Shown: in pieces, positions 63,863-64,000 of the stretch
Position numbering within the stretch: position 1 is the stretch's first letter
Layout of the letters: each line of letters begins with the position of its first letter
NCBI GenBank assembly: GCA_902775605.1
Contig: CACYNE010000006.1
Span: forward strand, 1 to 64,000
Direction of reading: 5' to 3'
Length of the DNA: 64,000 nucleotides
From: an uncultured Prevotellaceae bacterium
Lineage (GTDB): Bacteria; Bacteroidota; Bacteroidia; Bacteroidales; Bacteroidaceae
Made by a program: the position numbers and the translations under genes
The notes under the pieces: generated by a model
The model's input: the letters and a program-made list of their open reading frames with translations, nothing else
Told to the model about the DNA's origin: nothing
Databases searched by the model: none

Positions 63863-64000
63863 ATGCCAATGAAACCTTCAACACCAAGTAATGAACTGGC
63901 TGACCTGCGCTATCAGAACAGCCTGACCCTGCCCAACGACGTGCAGGAAGTGCCGCGACTGGCAGAGTTTGTTGATGAGGCGTGCGAGGCGACGGGCCTC
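63863..64000 (+). CDS. Start of an RsbW-like ATP-binding protein (cut by window end)
   Basis: The first 46 codons read LTLPNDVQEVPRLAEFVDEA within a frame that runs off the right edge. This is the characteristic start of the HATPase_c_2 serine-kinase/anti-sigma regulatory family in Bacteroidota. ATG codons at 63863 and 63869 are both possible. It follows speA by 21 bases. The call is inference from a short segment. Confidence 0.55.
   Translation, partial: MPMKPSTPSNELADLRYQNSLTLPNDVQEVPRLAEFVDEACEATGL

Overview
The window is a chromosomal segment of a Bacteroidales bacterium, most likely a Prevotellaceae member (Prevotella, Segatella or Xylanibacter type). Three things support this. Many genes are preceded by the Bacteroidota -7 promoter box TAnnTTTG and have no clear Shine-Dalgarno sequence. 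There are SusC/SusD outer-membrane pairs. Several secreted proteins carry C-terminal tails resembling type IX secretion signals. No rRNA, tRNA, CRISPR array or complete insertion sequence was recognised. No gene-free stretch exceeds about 260 bases. Layout: 1-2316 is an accessory patch, with the 3' end of an unknown gene, an AAA_14/DUF4143-type ATPase bracketed by two 81-bp direct repeats, and a small coiled-coil protein. 2317-16911 is mostly housekeeping: a secreted protein with an S74-like chaperone motif; argE; the operon dut-TPR-DUF4292-EnvC-like; the operon gpmI-HD-ung-DUF3109; a DUF4923 lipoprotein; an orphan ECF sigma factor; sufS-rnhB; and a small secreted protein. 17102-26774 (minus strand) is one long operon, rimP-nusA-infB-sufB-purine permease-sufC-sufD. 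It joins translation and transcription factors to iron-sulfur cluster assembly, and a permease sits inside the suf genes. 26956-50519 is the accessory core: a GH51 arabinofuranosidase convergent with a seven-gene minus-strand operon (FAS1, SusC, SusD, FAS1, FAS1, SusC, SusD). A 1285-residue secreted protein with three similar beta-type modules lies upstream of it behind its own terminator. This double SusC/D locus with three fasciclin-domain lipoproteins, no internal CAZyme and no adjacent regulator is the best candidate for an undescribed uptake or adhesion system. 50780-64000 is again mostly housekeeping: pnp; an envelope operon (TlpA-like, small calcium-loop protein, DUF3160 lipoprotein, CapA-like phosphoesterase, Nudix); topA-aroK; speA; and the start of an RsbW-like ATP-binding protein. 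A recurring theme is short tandem repeats of unrelated periods: 7 bp in and before sufD, 22-bp palindromic units after sufD, 9 bp inside the capA-like gene, and 11 bp before speA. All function calls are from reading translated sequence and motifs; no database search was run.
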